From the NCBI GenBank assembly GCA_036345935.2, contig JADWOT020000009.1:6715381-6779380 (forward strand): 64,000 nucleotides of DNA, given 5' to 3'. Origin of the DNA: Taenia hydatigena (Eukaryota; Platyhelminthes; Cestoda; Cyclophyllidea; Taeniidae). Of the stretch, positions 61,850-64,000 are shown piece by piece. The position numbers and the translations under genes were made by a program. Position 1 is the stretch's first letter, and each line of letters starts with the position of its first letter. The notes under the pieces were generated by a model. It did no database searches. It was given only the letters and a program-made list of their open reading frames with translations, and was not told where the DNA came from.

Positions 61850-62080
61850 TCTAAGATGTCAATTTTGATGTTCACAACATTAGCCTTGCTTGTAACGTCC
61901 TGAGATTTCCTCGAAGGCAAGGGAAAGCACAATCCTAAGGGCAAAATACATATATTCAGCAAGCAGAGGGAACAGGGCTGCTGGTATGACCCGGAGGCCA
62001 GCCCACCTGGAAAGAGCAATATGGCCACCCAAGTTACCGCAACCGAAACCGGCAGTCAAACAAACAAATTACTAAAATGC
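61850..62080 (-). repeat. Dispersed repeat copy 2 (minus)
   Basis: Same order of words as copy 1 with substitutions: TTTGTTTGTTTGACTGCCGG, GGGCTGGCCTCCGGGTCAT, CCAGCAGCCCTGTTCCC, TGAATATATGTATTTTGCCC and a GACGTTAC end. Confidence 0.75.
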
Positions 62081-62839
62081 TATAAATGATCTCTCAAACA
62101 ATTTTCCATTTTATTTTGCTTCTCTATTCAAATGAGAAGTGTTCTGGGGCTCCAACTCATATAAAGTTGCATAAGGTAATGGTTGCACTTGGTGTAGCGG
62201 TAGCAATAGCGATTAGAGATACTTTGGTGTCTTCGCCATGTTACCACCAAGTTGGCTAACCTCTAGGCTACGCGAGTAGCCTTAGCGTATTCTGTGTGCT
62301 AAAAAATACTCTGCCCAAATTTTTGGTCTCCTTTGCTTTCAGAATAGTAACTTAAAGGATTTTAATCTTAGTTTCAACTGCTAGGTCTAATGAGAGCATA
62401 TGATAGGCGTGGAAGAAGCCCCAACAACCTACCTTCAGCAACTACCCCAGTCCTGTGTTCAGAAAGGAAGATATAGACAATGGATTTGACACTGGAAGTA
62501 GCCCAGCTAGAAGTATCGTTATGGAGTTTTCCCACCATACCCGCACATAGATGTCGGCAAATGTGAATGGACGCAGTGTCCTGTCTCTACGGAACCGTGC
62601 TACATCCCGTACTGCCTTTCGAAAGTCCGCTCATGGGTTGGTTCTTCGACATCTAGCTACGAATGCACATGGTGACTATCAGAGTTCCCCCGTCAGAATC
62701 AAGCAATCAAACTGGTCGAAACTTAGATCCTAGTAGAATTTTTACGAAGGATCAATGGTTTTGAAAGCTGGCATCCACTTATTTGAAGGGAAATTTGACG
62801 ATTGACACAGTTGGCTAACAAGTATCTCCTTTTAGCTTT

Positions 62840-63080
62840 GATTACTTAGTGATGGCTGATGCCAGACGTTGACCGAGGGAGCTCTAAGGCAGACACTCAA
62901 AAAGGTCAAAGTAATACCTTGTTTGCTAAGTTCTCGGTTTCGGTTGACTGTTGCGCGAAGTGAACTGGCATCTGGATCGTGCCAGCATCGCCGTATCCTT
63001 CTCTTCGTTAAATATACACATTTTGCCTGGGCAGTATGTCTCATTTTGTCTTCATGGAGGTCTTGAGACGCTACGGTAGC
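62840..63080 (+). repeat. Dispersed repeat copy 3 (plus, degraded)
   Basis: Begins with TGATGGCTGATGCC, also found before copy 5, then CCTTGTTTGCTAAG, TCGGTTTCGGTTGACTG, GTGCCAGCATC, AAATATACACATTTTGCC and TTGTCTTCATGGAGG...GAGACGCTAC. The middle is diverged or deleted. Confidence 0.6.
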
Positions 63081-63254
63081 TTATAGAAATGCAGATAATG
63101 CTATGATTAATTTTACTTAACGCCGTGATTTGGTTTCGCTACCACTGAAGAACATGCACATTGTACTTCCGTCCAGAAGTATGAACTTGGGCCTTTTCAG
63201 TAGCCATTCATTTTGGTTATATCTCAACAATACTTGTTTTATTAAATCAATGTA

Positions 63255-63359
63255 ATGTAATGCTTCGTTTGTTCGGTCAGGGTCACAGAGGTGGCCATAT
63301 TGCCCTAGCTGCGTAGGCTAGCCTCAGGGCCATGCCAGCAGCTCATTTTCCTTTATCCG

Positions 63360-63401
<42 letters not shown>

Positions 63402-63475
63402 TCTGCCCTAGTACGCTGCCTTCTTTTGTCTTCGTGAGAGCCTTGAGATGCTACATTAGTGGCAGCGGAAAGCGA
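63255..63475 (+). repeat. Dispersed repeat copy 4 (plus) with TA expansion
   Basis: Carries CATATTGCCCTAGCTGCG, TAGGCTAGCCTCAGGGCC, ATGCCAGCAGCTCATTTTCC, CCGTTGAATATA expanded into a TA run, then ATTCTGCCCTAGTACGCTGC and GAGCCTTGAGATGCTAC. Confidence 0.8.
63364..63397. repeat. (AT)17 microsatellite inside repeat copy 4
   Basis: Pure alternating AT. Other copies have short, imperfect ATATATA at the same position, so this is an expansion within the element. Confidence 0.9.
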
Positions 63476-63849
63476 GCCTAAGATCTATAGGGTTACTATC
63501 CCGATCTCTACCGCCTGTGGCATATTACAGCGGCATCTACCCCATCTTTGTGTTCTACAAGAAAGCTATCAACAACTGAGGTAACACTAGCCATTAATCA
63601 CCTAGAGTTTCGTTTCGAAGATTATCTCTAATATACTTGCTTAAGGAGATTGTGTTCTAACCGCCTTCTGCGGACATACTAATGGTCGGCAGAACCACTT
63701 ATTCCGAATTTCGTCCCCAAGCCAAACGAAATTCGAAGTGCAATGCACTGCCAAGAGGGATCACTGACATTGTGTCAAGCATCGCCTCAATCGCTCCGAA
63801 TGTCGGCGACTGGCATGGGTAGCTTGTGAGTGCTTCTTGCAACACTGAC

Positions 63850-64000
63850 TACGTTGTGATGGCTGACGCAGAAGGTGTACCAAATAGCGCGTCGGGGACA
63901 ATGCCTGAAAGAAGAAGGGGGCAATGCAATACTTTGTTTGTTTGAACTACCGGTTTCGGTTAGGGTGCCACATTGCCCTAGCTGCGTAGGCTGGCTTCTG
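63850..64000 (+). repeat. Dispersed repeat copy 5 (plus, cut by window end)
   Basis: TGATGGCTGACGCAG precedes CAATACTTTGTTTG, GAACTACCGGTTTCGG and ATTGCCCTAGCTGCGTAGGC; the window ends inside the unit. Confidence 0.75.

Overview
This window is eukaryotic DNA. It holds two protein-coding genes split by introns and facing each other tail to tail, and most of the rest is non-coding. The protein families, GT-AG introns of very uneven size (one of only 36 nt) and strong divergence from fly and vertebrate homologues suggest a flatworm, most likely a cestode. That placement is inference. I see no operons, ribosome binding sites, CRISPR arrays or convincing RNA genes.

Left part (1-15,997, plus strand): the last eight exons of the exocyst subunit EXOC2/Sec5. 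They encode the C-terminal 360 residues. All splice phases close, and the gene ends in TAA at 15,995-15,997. Its 5' part lies outside the window. Two introns are long (7.15 kb and 3.3 kb). The 7.15 kb intron holds three exact copies of the 9-bp Gli/Ci consensus.

Middle (15,998-45,212): about 29 kb where I find no convincing gene. It has AT-rich sequence, GC- or purine-rich patches, homopolymeric C tracts and small palindromes. It lies downstream of both genes.

Right part (59,946 down to 45,213, minus strand): a complete gene for Patched, the Hedgehog receptor. I assembled 13 exons whose phases all fit and which add up to exactly 1,500 codons plus stop. The protein has the full Patched plan: TM1, ectodomain 1, sterol-sensing domain TM2-6, middle loop, TM7, ectodomain 2, TM8-12 and a long C-tail ending in a PPxY motif. 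Two membrane positions that carry acidic residues in human PTCH1 are changed (GFGMEG in TM4, GLGTKL in TM10), which could alter ion-coupled sterol transport. Intron 5 holds a 54-bp inverted repeat with two mismatches.

Far right (59,947-64,000): the 5' flank of patched, with a possible TATA box and at least five copies, in both orientations, of a dispersed repeat of about 200 bp.

The two proteins are not known partners: EXOC2 tethers secretory vesicles and Patched represses Smoothened. The testable link is regulatory, because patched is a classic Gli target and the best Gli sites sit in the neighbour's intron and in the gene-free interval. Exon calls rest on reading frames, splice signals and recalled family sequences. 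No alignment or search was run.
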